Assembly: GCF_014930365.1 (NCBI RefSeq)
Contig: NZ_JABXWI010000002.1
Coordinates: forward strand, 729,841-793,840
Length of the DNA: 64,000 nt
Source of the DNA: Streptomyces caniscabiei
GTDB taxonomy: Bacteria > Actinomycetota > Actinomycetes > Streptomycetales > Streptomycetaceae
Reading direction: 5' to 3'
Part shown: one piece after another, positions 25,019 through 33,027 of the stretch
Layout: each line of letters opens with the position of its first letter
How positions within the stretch are numbered: the first letter of the stretch is position 1
Program-made: the position numbers and the translations under genes
The notes under the pieces: model-generated
The model's database searches: none
Seen by the model: the letters and a program-made list of their open reading frames with translations, nothing else
Told to the model about the DNA's origin: nothing

Positions 25019-25786
25019 ATGGCCGAGTTCGTGTGGGAAGTCATGACCCGAGGTGTGGTGACGGTCCGCCCGGACGCCTCGCTCGTGGAGGCCGCGCAGC
25101 TGATGCGCGCCCAGGACATCGGGGATGTGCTCGTGACGGCCGACGGGCACATGATCGGGGTGCTGACCGACCGCGACATCACCCTGCGTGCCGTCGCGGC
25201 CGGCGCCGACCCGCTGACGGTGAGCGCCCAGGCCGTCTGCACCCCGAACCCGGTCGTGGTCGGCGTGGACGAGGCGGTGTCCGCGGCGGTCGAGCTGATG
25301 CGCGACCACGCGATACGCCGACTGCCCGTCGTGCAGGACGGCCACCCGGTGGGCATGGTCAGCCTCGGCGACCTGGCCGTCTCCCAGTCCCCGACCTCGG
25401 CCCTGGCCCACATCAGCAGAGCCCGACCGGGCCCGTGGCCGGAGTCGGAGACGATCTCCGGGGGCCATCTCGGGGTGGACACGATCTCCGCGAGCGGCCC
25501 GGGACCGGGCCTGACGCCCTGGGCGGCCCCGGGGCCGACTCCGGCCGCCGGAATCGGCCCGGGAACAGCCGCGTTGCCCGCGACCGGCCCGAGGACGGCC
25601 CCGACTTCGAGGGGCGGCACCGGGGGGAACCCGACCCGCGGGACCGGCCCGGAGGGGGCCCCGGCCTCGGGAATCGGCGTCTCGGCGAACCCGGACTCCG
25701 GGAGCGGCCCGAGGACTCCGATGCCCAGGACGGGGCCGGACTCCGACCCGGCCTCGGGGACCGGCCCGGGGCCGGTGTCGGTCTGA
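25019..25786 (+). CDS. two-CBS-domain protein with Pro/Gly-rich tail
   Basis: 255 residues. Two CBS domains fill residues 1-130 (EVMTRGVVTVRPDASLVEAA, then RRLPVVQDGHPVGMVSLGDL). Stand-alone CBS pairs bind adenine nucleotides and sense energy state. Normal family members are about 140 residues; here about 105 residues of Pro, Gly, Thr and Ser with repeated GP units are added at the end. The tail lacks motifs and may be a disordered linker or the result of a repeat expansion that removed the original stop. ATG at 25019 has GGAG upstream. The stop is followed by a very C-rich stretch. Confidence 0.82.
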   Translation: MAEFVWEVMTRGVVTVRPDASLVEAAQLMRAQDIGDVLVTADGHMIGVLTDRDITLRAVAAGADPLTVSAQAVCTPNPVVVGVDEAVSAAVELMRDHAIRRLPVVQDGHPVGMVSLGDLAVSQSPTSALAHISRARPGPWPESETISGGHLGVDTISASGPGPGLTPWAAPGPTPAAGIGPGTAALPATGPRTAPTSRGGTGGNPTRGTGPEGAPASGIGVSANPDSGSGPRTPMPRTGPDSDPASGTGPGPVSV

Positions 25787-25933
25787 CCGGGCGGCTTGCC
25801 GCCGGGCCGTCGCGGCGGGTCCGGGACCGCGTCCCACCCCGCCGGGCCGGCTCGCGGCGGCCCGTTCGCCGCACCCGGCACCTCACCACCGGACAGCAGC
25901 CACCCGCACCCCGAGCACCACCCGGCCCCGAAC

Positions 25934-26043
25934 ACCCACCCCCGGGAACCACCAAGCCCCCGATCACCCACCCCTCGGTCCCCCCAACCACCCCACCCCG
26001 GCCCCCCATCACCCATCCCCGACACCCCCAGCCCCACCCCCAT
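25934..26043 (-). other. G-quadruplex-prone tract (minus strand)
   Basis: More than ten C runs of four or more on the plus strand within about 110 bases, for example CCCCC at 25956-25960 and CCCCCC around 26002-26007. The minus strand would be G-rich with short loops. It sits between the CBS-protein stop and the DJ-1/PfpI gene. Confidence 0.55.
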
Positions 26044-26105
26044 CGGACGGCAACCGACGCGGAGATCATGGTCGACGAGAGCCCGCCAGCCCCTACCCGC
26101 CCGGA

Positions 26106-26240
26106 GTGCCGGTGATCTGTCCGGGCGAACGGATCGACCGGGCGGTCGTGGAGTACCTCGGATCGGGAGTGGAGCACAGCATGTACGTCCCCGATCCGTC
26201 GGACCCGGAGCTGCGCACCCTGCGCGTGGTGGCCCGGTGA
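26106..26240 (+). CDS. possible small ORF, 44 codons
   Basis: GTG at 26106 (or GTG at 26112, which has GGAG 5 bases upstream), ending TGA at 26238-26240. The product begins VPVICPGERIDRAVVEYLG and ends DPELRTLRVVAR. The frame keeps actinobacterial codon bias after a C-rich intergenic tract, unlike its surroundings. I do not recognise it. It may be a real small protein or the remnant of a longer one. Confidence 0.3.
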   Translation: MPVICPGERIDRAVVEYLGSGVEHSMYVPDPSDPELRTLRVVAR

Positions 26241-26319
26241 CCGGCGACGGGAACAACCGTGGGGCGAGACGCGGAACACGGCGCCGAGCACGGCGCGAAA
26301 CACCGCACGCAACATCGCT

Positions 26320-26355
26320 AGGAACTCGTCAAGGAACTCGTCAAGGAACTCGTCA
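26320..26355. repeat. three 12-bp tandem repeats
   Basis: AGGAACTCGTCA three times (26320-26331, 26332-26343, 26344-26355), ending in AGGAGAGGAG, which is the SD of the DJ-1/PfpI gene. Each unit carries an AGGA, so the array supplies several SD-like sites in the leader. Confidence 0.8.
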
Positions 26356-26376
26356 AGGAGAGGAGATCGAGCTGCC

Positions 26377-26919
26377 ATGCGTATCGCATTCCTGACCGCA
26401 CCCGAGGGTGTCGAGCAGATCGAGCTGACCGAGCCCTGGCAGGCGGCGGAGAACGCCGGTCACGAACCCGTGCTGGTGTCGACGGAGCCCGGCCGGATCC
26501 AGGCCTTCGACCATCTCGACAAGGCGGACACCTTCCCCGTGGACGCCGTGGTGGGCGAGGCTCCGGCCGAGTCGTTCGACGCGCTGGTCCTGCCCGGCGG
26601 GGTGGCCAACCCGGACTTCCTGCGCATGGACGACCGGGCCGTGTCGTTCGTCCGGTCGTTCTTCGAGCGGGGCCGTCCCGTCGCGGCGATCTGTCACGCG
26701 CCGTGGACGCTGGTGGAGGCGGACGTGGTGCGCGGCCGGGTCCTGACCTCGTGGCCGAGTCTGCGCACGGACATCGGCAACGCGGGCGGCACCTGGGTGG
26801 ACGAGCAGGTGAAGATCTGCGACCACGGCTCCAACAAGCTGGTCACCAGCCGAAAGCCGGACGACCTCAAGGCGTTCTGTGAGGCGTTCCTCGACGTTTT
26901 CTCCCAGGAGGCCGCCTGA
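26377..26919 (+). CDS. DJ-1/PfpI-family protein
   Basis: 180 residues, the family's usual length. The nucleophile Cys is in [14 protein letters not shown] (about residue 107), with [13 protein letters not shown] at the start and [13 protein letters not shown] near residue 70. Members act as glyoxalases/deglycases or chaperone-peptidases in carbonyl and oxidative stress. A tandem AGGAACTCGTCA array and a strong SD precede the ATG. The TGA overlaps the ATG of the next frame, the catalase 5' fragment, as TGATG, so this is an operon with the catalase. Confidence 0.88.
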   Translation: MRIAFLTAPEGVEQIELTEPWQAAENAGHEPVLVSTEPGRIQAFDHLDKADTFPVDAVVGEAPAESFDALVLPGGVANPDFLRMDDRAVSFVRSFFERGRPVAAICHAPWTLVEADVVRGRVLTSWPSLRTDIGNAGGTWVDEQVKICDHGSNKLVTSRKPDDLKAFCEAFLDVFSQEAA

Positions 26920-27146
26920 TGAGCTCGCCCATAAACCGCAAGCAGGAGCAGCGCGAGGCGGCCCACCCGGTCGACCCGGCGTCGGGCCCCCTCACCACCG
27001 ACCAGGGCGTGGCCGTCGACCACACCGACGACTCGCTGACCGCCGGTGAACGCGGGCCGACCCTGATGGAGGACTTCCACTTCCGGGAGAAGCTCACCCA
27101 CTTCGACCACGAGCGGATCCCGGTGGGGGTCCCCCCACGCCTTTAG
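26919..27146 (+). pseudogene. katE: catalase 5' fragment, ended by an insert
   Basis: 75 residues, [20 protein letters not shown] through [20 protein letters not shown], then off-family sequence and TAG. This is the N-terminus of a large-subunit (HPII-type) catalase: the family continues DHERIP(E)[10 protein letters not shown], and [10 protein letters not shown] is found in another frame at 27161. Between them lie 38 bases where six are expected, so the gene gained about 32 bases and lost frame. The fragment's start overlaps the DJ-1/PfpI stop. The full-length protein needs a frameshift or a repaired allele. Confidence 0.75.
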
Positions 27147-27160
27147 GGCAGTGGGGGAGG
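27123..27160 (+). repeat. 38-bp hairpin insert inside the catalase gene
   Basis: The insert holds two competing hairpins: GTGGGGG/CCCCCAC with a TC loop (27123-27138), and CCCCCACGCC paired with GGC-A-GTGGGGG around TTTAG (27132-27157). It ends in GGGGGAGG directly before GTG GTG. Such short hairpin repeats are scattered in Streptomyces genomes. It introduces TAG in frame with the catalase start and a net shift of two bases. Confidence 0.75.
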
Positions 27161-29056
27161 GTGGTGCACGCACGGGGCGCGGGCGCCTACGGGTACTTCG
27201 AACCGTACGAGTCCTGCGCGGAGTTCACCCGTGCCGCGTTCCTCCAGGACCCCGCCGTCCGCACCCCGGTCTTCGTGCGGTTCTCGACCGTGCAGGGGCC
27301 GCGCGGCTCGGCGGACACCGTGCGGGACGTACGTGGCTTCGCGACCAAGTTCTATACCTCGGAGGGCAACTACGACCTGGTCGGGAACAACTTCCCGGTC
27401 TTCTTCATCCAGGACGGCATCAAGTTCCCCGACTTCGTGCACGCGGTGAAGCCGGAGCCGCACAACGACATCCCGACGGGCGCGTCCGCGCACGACACGC
27501 TGTGGGACTTCGTCTCCCTCCAGCCGGAGACGCTGCACGCGATCATGTGGCTGATGTCGGACCGGGCGATCCCGCGCAGCTACCGCATGATGCAGGGCTT
27601 CGGCGTGCACACCTTCCGTTTCGTGACCGCCGACGGGCGGGGCACGTTCGTGAAGTTCCACTGGAAGCCGAAGCTGGGCACGCACTCGCTGGTGTGGGAC
27701 GAGGCGCAGGAGTGCCAGGGTCGGGATCCGGACTTCAACCGCCGCGATCTATGGGACGCCATCGAGGCGGGTGAGTTCCCCGAGTGGGAGCTGGGCGTCC
27801 AACTGGTGCCGGAGGAAGACGAGTTCGCCTTCGATTTCGATCTGCTCGACGCGACGAAGCTCATCCCGGAGGAGCAGGTGCCGGTGCGGCCGATCGGCCG
27901 TATGGTGCTGGACCGCAACCCCGAGAACTTCTTCGCCGAGACGGAACAGGTCGCCTTCCACACCGCGAACGTCGTCCCGGGGATCGACTTCACCAACGAC
28001 CCGCTGCTCCAGGCCCGCAACTTCTCCTACCTGGACACCCAGTTGATCCGCCTCGGCGGCCCCAACTTCAGCCAGCTGCCGGTGAACCGCCCCGTGGCCC
28101 CGGTGCGCACCAACCACCGCGACGGCTATCACCAGTCGGCGATCCACCGCGGCACGAACTACTTCCCGAACTCCCTCGGCGGGGGCTGTCCGGCCCACGC
28201 GGGCGTCGACCCGCACGCCTACACACACCTCGCCGAGCGCGTCGACGGCGCCAAGATCCGCCGCCGCAGCGAGAGTTTCAAGGACCATCACAGTCAGCCG
28301 GCCATGTTCTGGAACAGCATGGCCCCGTGGGAGAAGCAGCACATCGTGGCCGCCTTCCGCTTCGAGCTGGGCAAGGTCGGCGCGCTCTCCGTGCGGTCCC
28401 GCACGGTGGAGCAACTGACCAAGGTGGACCTGGAGTTGGCGGCCGAGGTGGCGAAGGGCATCGGGGTGCCGGTCCCCTCTGACGCCGAGCCGGTGGCGTA
28501 CAAGCTCGCCTCTCCCGCCCTCAGCCTGGAGGCGCAGCGCGGCCCCGGTTCGATCCGCACCCGGCAGATCGCCGTGCTGGTCGCCGACGGTGTGGACGCC
28601 GAGCAGGTGACCGGTGTGCGGGAGGCGCTGGCGGCCGAGGGGGCGATCGTGGAGGCCCTGGCGGCCGACGACGGCACCGTGCGCGGCGCGGACGGCGCGG
28701 AGTACACCGTGGACCGGGCCCTGCCGACGGTGGCGTCCGTCCTGTACGACGCGGTGCTGCTCCCCGGCGGTCCCGTCGGTACCCCGCCCCAGTCGGCCGA
28801 CCCCGACGTCGTGCGCTTCGTCCGCGACGCCTACCGGCACGGCAAGCCGATCGGCGCCCTGGGCTCCGGCGTCGGCGTCCTCGCCGCGCTCCGGCCCGAG
28901 GGGGTCCGCCTCTCCTCCGAGTTCCACCACGTGGTCGCCGACCGGGGCGTGGTCACGGACACGGCCCAGGGCACCGCGAGCGACGACTTCACCAGGGAGT
29001 TCATCACAGCGATAGCGGCCCACCGCCACTGGAACCGCCCACCGGCCCGGTCCTGA
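27161..29056 (+). CDS. katE: large-subunit catalase body (split gene)
   Basis: 631 residues from GTG at 27161. The catalytic His is in [13 protein letters not shown] (residue 4), the Asn in [10 protein letters not shown], and the haem-ligand Tyr in [17 protein letters not shown]. The C-terminal 160 residues form the flavodoxin/DJ-1-like domain of HPII catalases ([24 protein letters not shown]). Only the first 75 or so residues, needed for subunit assembly, are in the separate fragment at 26919. If translation starts at 27161, the protein lacks that arm and may be unstable. Disproportionation of hydrogen peroxide would be its role. A strong hairpin follows the stop codon. Confidence 0.85.
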   Translation: MVHARGAGAYGYFEPYESCAEFTRAAFLQDPAVRTPVFVRFSTVQGPRGSADTVRDVRGFATKFYTSEGNYDLVGNNFPVFFIQDGIKFPDFVHAVKPEPHNDIPTGASAHDTLWDFVSLQPETLHAIMWLMSDRAIPRSYRMMQGFGVHTFRFVTADGRGTFVKFHWKPKLGTHSLVWDEAQECQGRDPDFNRRDLWDAIEAGEFPEWELGVQLVPEEDEFAFDFDLLDATKLIPEEQVPVRPIGRMVLDRNPENFFAETEQVAFHTANVVPGIDFTNDPLLQARNFSYLDTQLIRLGGPNFSQLPVNRPVAPVRTNHRDGYHQSAIHRGTNYFPNSLGGGCPAHAGVDPHAYTHLAERVDGAKIRRRSESFKDHHSQPAMFWNSMAPWEKQHIVAAFRFELGKVGALSVRSRTVEQLTKVDLELAAEVAKGIGVPVPSDAEPVAYKLASPALSLEAQRGPGSIRTRQIAVLVADGVDAEQVTGVREALAAEGAIVEALAADDGTVRGADGAEYTVDRALPTVASVLYDAVLLPGGPVGTPPQSADPDVVRFVRDAYRHGKPIGALGSGVGVLAALRPEGVRLSSEFHHVVADRGVVTDTAQGTASDDFTREFITAIAAHRHWNRPPARS

Positions 29057-29065
29057 ACACACGAC

Positions 29066-29096
29066 GGGGGCGCCCCTTGCGACAAGGGGCGCCCCC
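29066..29096 (+). terminator. perfect 14-bp hairpin terminator
   Basis: GGGGGCGCCCCTTG and its exact complement around CGA, starting 10 bases after the catalase stop. There is no U-tract, as is usual in Streptomyces. Confidence 0.75.
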
Positions 29097-29104
29097 GCTG
29101 CTCT

Positions 29105-29138
29105 TAGGGCGCGGGGAACTGCGCGAGCAACCACGACG
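29105..29138 (+). repeat. Streptomyces 3' repeat, copy E
   Basis: AGGGCGCGGGGAACTGCGCG followed by AGCAACCACGACG. It is plus orientation, 9 bases after the hairpin that ends the catalase transcript. Two positions differ from the other copies (AGCAACC against ACCAGCC). Confidence 0.8.
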
Positions 29139-29198
29139 CACCCGCACCCCGCGACGCACCACCACCCCCACCCCCGAACCGGCCCCACGCCTCCGGCG

Positions 29199-29792
29199 CT
29201 AAGGCCGACGCCCGAGCAGACACAACAACCTGGTCTGCGCGTCCGCCCCCACCGGCGGAGCCACCGGCGCCCCGAACAACCCGCTCTTCTCCAGATCACC
29301 GGCGTACGGAGCGATCTCGTCCACCGCGAACCGCACCAGCTCCCCCGGCAGCCGTTCGTCCGCCCCGATCGCCCGCGAAAGGTCCCACGCGTGCACGACG
29401 AGATCGGCGACCATCTGCGCGCAGTACGCGGTCGCCGGGGTGTCGCCGTGGGACAGGTGGACCGTGCGGTCCAGCGCGCCGGGCGCCGTGAACGCCTCGC
29501 GCGCGGAGTGGGCGGCGGTGTCCCAGGAGGCCGCGGGGTCGGGCCCCAGCAGATCCCCGCCGAACGTGTCGCCGACCTCCTCGATCATGCAGCCGTCCCG
29601 GACCAGCGAGGGCACCCACAGCTGCTCGGAGACGAGGTGGTTGACGAGGTCGCGGACCGACCACTCGGCGCAGGGCGTGTCCGCCCCCCACTGGTCGTCC
29701 CGGACGGCGTGGACCCGCGCGCCGAAGAGGTCCTGGGCCCCGGCGTGCCGGTCGAGCAGCGCACGCCTCCCCGCGGTCGCGCCGGGTCTCAT
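29199..29792 (-). CDS. TIGR03086/DinB-like metal-binding protein
   Basis: 197 residues, four-helix DinB/mycothiol-dependent maleylpyruvate isomerase fold. The metal ligands are probably in TPCAEWSVRDLVNHLVSE (His near residue 53) and MVADLVVHAWDLSRAIG (His near residue 142). Actinobacterial members are predicted mycothiol-linked transferases that detoxify electrophiles. Its ATG overlaps the stop of the preceding 77-residue gene as ATGA, so it is the second gene of a two-gene operon. Confidence 0.82.
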   Translation of the reverse strand: MRPGATAGRRALLDRHAGAQDLFGARVHAVRDDQWGADTPCAEWSVRDLVNHLVSEQLWVPSLVRDGCMIEEVGDTFGGDLLGPDPAASWDTAAHSAREAFTAPGALDRTVHLSHGDTPATAYCAQMVADLVVHAWDLSRAIGADERLPGELVRFAVDEIAPYAGDLEKSGLFGAPVAPPVGADAQTRLLCLLGRRP

Positions 29793-30022
29793 GTCGTCGC
29801 CGGCCCTCGATCCCGCGCGCCGTCGCGCGTACGGCCCGAGACGACCGGCCGGCGCGGGTGGCGGCGCAGATACTCGCCCTCCAGCTGGGCCATCCGTTCG
29901 TTGTGCGTGCGCAGCGCCTCGGTCGACCCGTGCAGCAGCGTGTCGTGCCGTGTGCGGTGGATCGACTCCAGTTCCTTCATCAACTGCTGGTCGTCCAGTT
30001 GGTCCGGGTGCACTCCGGTCAT
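29789..30022 (-). CDS. small DUF6158-like protein
   Basis: 77 residues beginning MTGVHPDQLDDQQLMKELES, rich in charged helices (IHRTRHDTLLHGSTEALRTH, ERMAQLEGEYLRRHP). It matches in type the short DUF6158 proteins of Streptomyces. The function is unknown. The helical, charged composition suggests a protein-binding adapter. The stop overlaps the DinB-like gene's ATG. The ATG at 30022 is chosen because upstream in-frame sequence lacks family character. Confidence 0.7.
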   Translation of the reverse strand: MTGVHPDQLDDQQLMKELESIHRTRHDTLLHGSTEALRTHNERMAQLEGEYLRRHPRRPVVSGRTRDGARDRGPATT

Positions 30023-30093
30023 GGTGGTACCCCGATCTCGGTGGGTCCTCCCTCCACTGTACGAAGATCCGGGCCCCCGCGCGGTGGGCCGCC

Positions 30094-31713
30094 TCAGCGG
30101 GCGCGCTCCACGCGTCGCTCGTCCCAGACGGGTTCCGGGGTCTCGCGGACCCGGCCGTCGGAGCCGAAGACCAGATAGCGGTCGAACGAACGAGCGAACC
30201 AGCGGTCGTGGGTGACGGCGAGGACAGTCCCGTCGAAGGCCTCCAGCCCCTCCTGGAGCGCCTCGGCCGACTCCAGGTCGAGGTTGTCCGTGGGCTCGTC
30301 GAGCAGCAGCGCGGTGACGCCCTGGAGTTCCAGCAGCAGGATCTGGAAGCGGGCCTGCTGGCCGCCGGAGAGCCGGTCGAAGGGCTGCTCGGCCTGCCGG
30401 GTCAGCTCGTAGCGGCGCAGCCGGGACATGGCGGCACCCCGGTCCTGCGCGTGCTCCTTCCAGAGGATGTCGAGCAGGGTCCGCCCCTCCAGCTCGGGAT
30501 GGGCGTGCGTCTGCGCGAAGTGGCCGGGGACGACCCGGGCGCCGAGCTTCCACTGCCCCGTGTGGGTCACGTCGTCCCCGGCGAGCAGCCGCAGGAAGTG
30601 GGACTTGCCCGAGCCGTTGGAGCCGAGGACGGCGACCCGTTCGCCGTAGAAGACCTCCAGGTCGAAGGGTTTCATCAGGCCCGTCAGCTCCAGCCCCTCG
30701 CAGGTCACGGCCCGCACGCCGGTGCGGCCGCCCTTGAGCCGCATGGTGATGTCCTGCTCGCGTGGCGGCTCCGGGGGCGGCCCGGCCTCCTCGAACTTGC
30801 GCAGCCGGGTCTGTGCGGCGGCGTACCGGGAGGCCATCTCATGGCTGACGGCGGCCGCCTGACGGAGGGTCAGCACCAGCTTCTTCAGCTGGGCGTGCTT
30901 CTCGTCCCAACGTCGGCGCAGTTCCTCGAAGCGCTCGAAGCGCTGCCGCCGGGCCTCGTGGTAGGTGTCGAACCCGCCGCCGTGCACCCAGGCGTCGGCG
31001 CCCGCCGGTCCGGGCTCCACGCTGACGATCTTCTCGGCGGCGCGGGAGAGCAGTTCCCGGTCGTGGGAGACGAAGAGGACCGTCTTGCGGGTCTCCTTGA
31101 GCCGCTCCTCCAGCCAGCGCTTGCCGGGGACGTCGAGGTAGTTGTCGGGCTCGTCCAGGAGGAGCACCTGGTCGGTGCCACGCAGCAGCGCCTCCAGGAC
31201 GAGCCGCTTCTGCTCACCGCCGGAGAGCGTGCGCACCTGCCGAAACTGTGCCTTCTCGTACGGCACGCCGAGCGCGGCCATGGTGCAGATGTCCCACAGG
31301 GTCTCGGCCTCGTAGCCGCGTACCTCGGCCCAGTCGGAGAGGGCCTGCGCGTACGCCAGCTGGGCGGCCTCGTCGTCCACGGTCATGATCCCGTGCTCGG
31401 CGGCGTCGACCGCCTTCGCGGCCTCCCTGATGCCGGGCTGGGCGACGGACACCAGCAGGTCCCGCACGGTCGTCTCGTCCCGCACGGAGCCGACGAACTG
31501 CCGCATCACCCCGAGGCCCCCGGTGACGGTGACCGATCCGCCGTGCGGCTTCAGCTCCCCGGAGATCAGCCGCAGCAGCGTCGTCTTGCCGGCCCCGTTG
31601 GGCCCGACGAGCGCGACGACCGACCCCTCCCCCACCCGGAAGGACACGTCCCCGAGCAGCGCCCTCCCGTCCGGCAGGTAGTACTCCAGGTGAGCGGCTT
31701 CGAGATGTCCCAT
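30094..31713 (-). CDS. ABC-F ATPase
   Basis: 539 residues with two ABC domains and no membrane segments. Walker A motifs: VGPNGAGKTTLLRLI (about residue 35) and LGSNGSGKSHFLRLL (about 350). Signatures: TLSGGEQKRLVLEALL and RLSGGQQARFQILLLE. Walker B is LLLDEPDNYLD and LLLDEPTDNLD. The Arg/Glu-rich linker between the domains is the P-site interaction motif of ABC-F proteins, which bind the ribosome and relieve stalling or antibiotic block. The ATG at 31713 (MGHLEAAHLEYYL) is used; ATG at 31722 is an equal alternative. It has no transporter partner nearby. Confidence 0.9.
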   Translation of the reverse strand: MGHLEAAHLEYYLPDGRALLGDVSFRVGEGSVVALVGPNGAGKTTLLRLISGELKPHGGSVTVTGGLGVMRQFVGSVRDETTVRDLLVSVAQPGIREAAKAVDAAEHGIMTVDDEAAQLAYAQALSDWAEVRGYEAETLWDICTMAALGVPYEKAQFRQVRTLSGGEQKRLVLEALLRGTDQVLLLDEPDNYLDVPGKRWLEERLKETRKTVLFVSHDRELLSRAAEKIVSVEPGPAGADAWVHGGGFDTYHEARRQRFERFEELRRRWDEKHAQLKKLVLTLRQAAAVSHEMASRYAAAQTRLRKFEEAGPPPEPPREQDITMRLKGGRTGVRAVTCEGLELTGLMKPFDLEVFYGERVAVLGSNGSGKSHFLRLLAGDDVTHTGQWKLGARVVPGHFAQTHAHPELEGRTLLDILWKEHAQDRGAAMSRLRRYELTRQAEQPFDRLSGGQQARFQILLLELQGVTALLLDEPTDNLDLESAEALQEGLEAFDGTVLAVTHDRWFARSFDRYLVFGSDGRVRETPEPVWDERRVERAR

Positions 31714-31857
31714 GGGGCGCATTGTCGGAGGCGGACGAACGCCCGTGCAAATCCGTTTCCCCGCCCCACCGCCCGGCCGGGCCCGCCCGCCGTCGTGGCG
31801 GGTGGCCCTGCCGGGGGAAACGGCGAGGCGGGCTGCCCGGCCGGGAGAACGGCGGCT

Positions 31858-31892
31858 CAGGGGCTGTCCGCGTCGGTCGGCGGCAGCCCCTG
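31858..31892 (-). terminator. hairpin after the ABC importer operon
   Basis: CAGGGGCTG (31858-31866) and CAGCCCCTG (31884-31892), 9-bp arms with a 17-base loop, 4 bases after the stop of the ATP-binding gene. Confidence 0.4.
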
Positions 31893-31896
31893 GGCG

Positions 31897-33027
31897 CTAG
31901 TCCTGGGTGAGCAGGTACGAGCGGTCCGGGTCGAAGGTGACGTCGACGTTGGTGCCCTCGGTCAGGGCGTCGCGGGGGTCGACGCCCGCCTCGGTGACCG
32001 TGACGGTGCCGCCGGTCGTCTCCACCTCGTAGTCGATCGTCGCGCCGTGGAAGGTGGAGCGCAGGACCGCGCCGATGCCGGTGCCGCCGTCGGTGACGGC
32101 GGACAGCCGTGCCGTCTCCGGCCGCACCATCAGATAGGCGCCGGCGCCCTTGGCGGTCACCTTGGGATGGGCGGCGACGGTGAGCCGTCGGCCGAGGACG
32201 GTCACGGTGCCCCGTCCGTCCACGACCCGCTCGGGCATCGCCTCCAGGAAGTTCGCCCGGCCGATGAAGTCGGCGACGAACACACTGGCCGGCCGGGCGT
32301 AGATCTCGCCCGGGGTGGCGGCCTGCTCCACCCGGCCCTTGTTCATCACCACGATCCGGTCGGACATGCTCATCGCCTCGTCCTGGTCGTGGGTGACGTA
32401 GAGGCTGGTGATGCCGAACATCTTCTGGATGCGCCGGATCTCGGCCCGCATCGCGTCCCGCAGCTTGGCGTCCAGGTTGGACAGCGGTTCGTCGAAGAGC
32501 AGGACCTTCGGCTGGACGACGAGGGCGCGGGCGAGCGCGACCCGCTGCTGCTGGCCGCCGGACAGCTCGTGCGGGCTGCGGTCCTCAAGACCGACCAGGT
32601 TCATGCTGGTGAGGGCCATCCGCATGCTGGTGGCGATGTCGTCACGGGTACGCCGCTGAAGGCGCATCCCGTAGGCGATGTTCTCCGCGACCGTCATGTG
32701 GGGGAAGAGCGCGTAGCTCTGGAACACCATCGCCATGGGCCGGCGCTGCGGCGGCATGGCGTCGATGGCCCGGCCGTCGAGGAGGATGCCGCCGCTGGAG
32801 GAGTCCTCGAAGCCGGCGACCATGCGCAGGGTGGTGGTCTTGCCGCAGCCGGACGGGCCGAGCAGGGTGATGAACTCGCCAGGTTCGATGTCGAGCGAGA
32901 CGCTGTCGACGGCCGTGACGGTGCCGGAGCGGCCGGTGAACCGTTTGGTCAGGGCGTCGAGCCGCAGATGTCCGCTGTCGGTCTCTCGCGTCGGCGCGAG
33001 GGTGCGTTCGGGCGCGGCGGCGGTCAT
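31897..33027 (-). CDS. ABC importer ATP-binding protein (FbpC/PotA-like)
   Basis: 376 residues. Walker A LLGPSGCGKTTTLRMVAG, signature LSGGQQQRVALARAL, Walker B VLLFDEPLSNLDAKLR. A C-terminal TOBE-like domain follows from about residue 285. The VFQSYALFPHMTVAENIAYG Q-loop is typical of the iron/polyamine/phosphonate importer class. ATG at 33027 overlaps the permease stop as ATGA, so it is the third gene of the binding protein-permease-ATPase operon. Energises import across the membrane. Confidence 0.9.
   Translation of the reverse strand: MTAAAPERTLAPTRETDSGHLRLDALTKRFTGRSGTVTAVDSVSLDIEPGEFITLLGPSGCGKTTTLRMVAGFEDSSSGGILLDGRAIDAMPPQRRPMAMVFQSYALFPHMTVAENIAYGMRLQRRTRDDIATSMRMALTSMNLVGLEDRSPHELSGGQQQRVALARALVVQPKVLLFDEPLSNLDAKLRDAMRAEIRRIQKMFGITSLYVTHDQDEAMSMSDRIVVMNKGRVEQAATPGEIYARPASVFVADFIGRANFLEAMPERVVDGRGTVTVLGRRLTVAAHPKVTAKGAGAYLMVRPETARLSAVTDGGTGIGAVLRSTFHGATIDYEVETTGGTVTVTEAGVDPRDALTEGTNVDVTFDPDRSYLLTQD

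Larger units (their letters stand above)
25787..26376. other. intergenic region: C-rich tract, sORF candidate and tandem repeats
   Basis: 590 bases without a solid gene. From about 25934 to 26043 the plus strand carries many runs of four to six C, so the minus strand is G-quadruplex-prone. A possible 44-codon ORF lies at 26106-26240 and three 12-bp tandem repeats at 26320-26355 lead into the DJ-1/PfpI gene. Long antisense ORFs crossing the region look like frame artefacts of the base composition. Confidence 0.6.

Noticed and set aside
24667..26256. 529-codon minus-strand ORF, with similar 300-350-codon ORFs on the same strand
   Set aside because: They run antisense to the DUF2795 and CBS genes and to the C-rich tract. 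They have no family resemblance or plausible start, as is normal for open frames in high-GC DNA.
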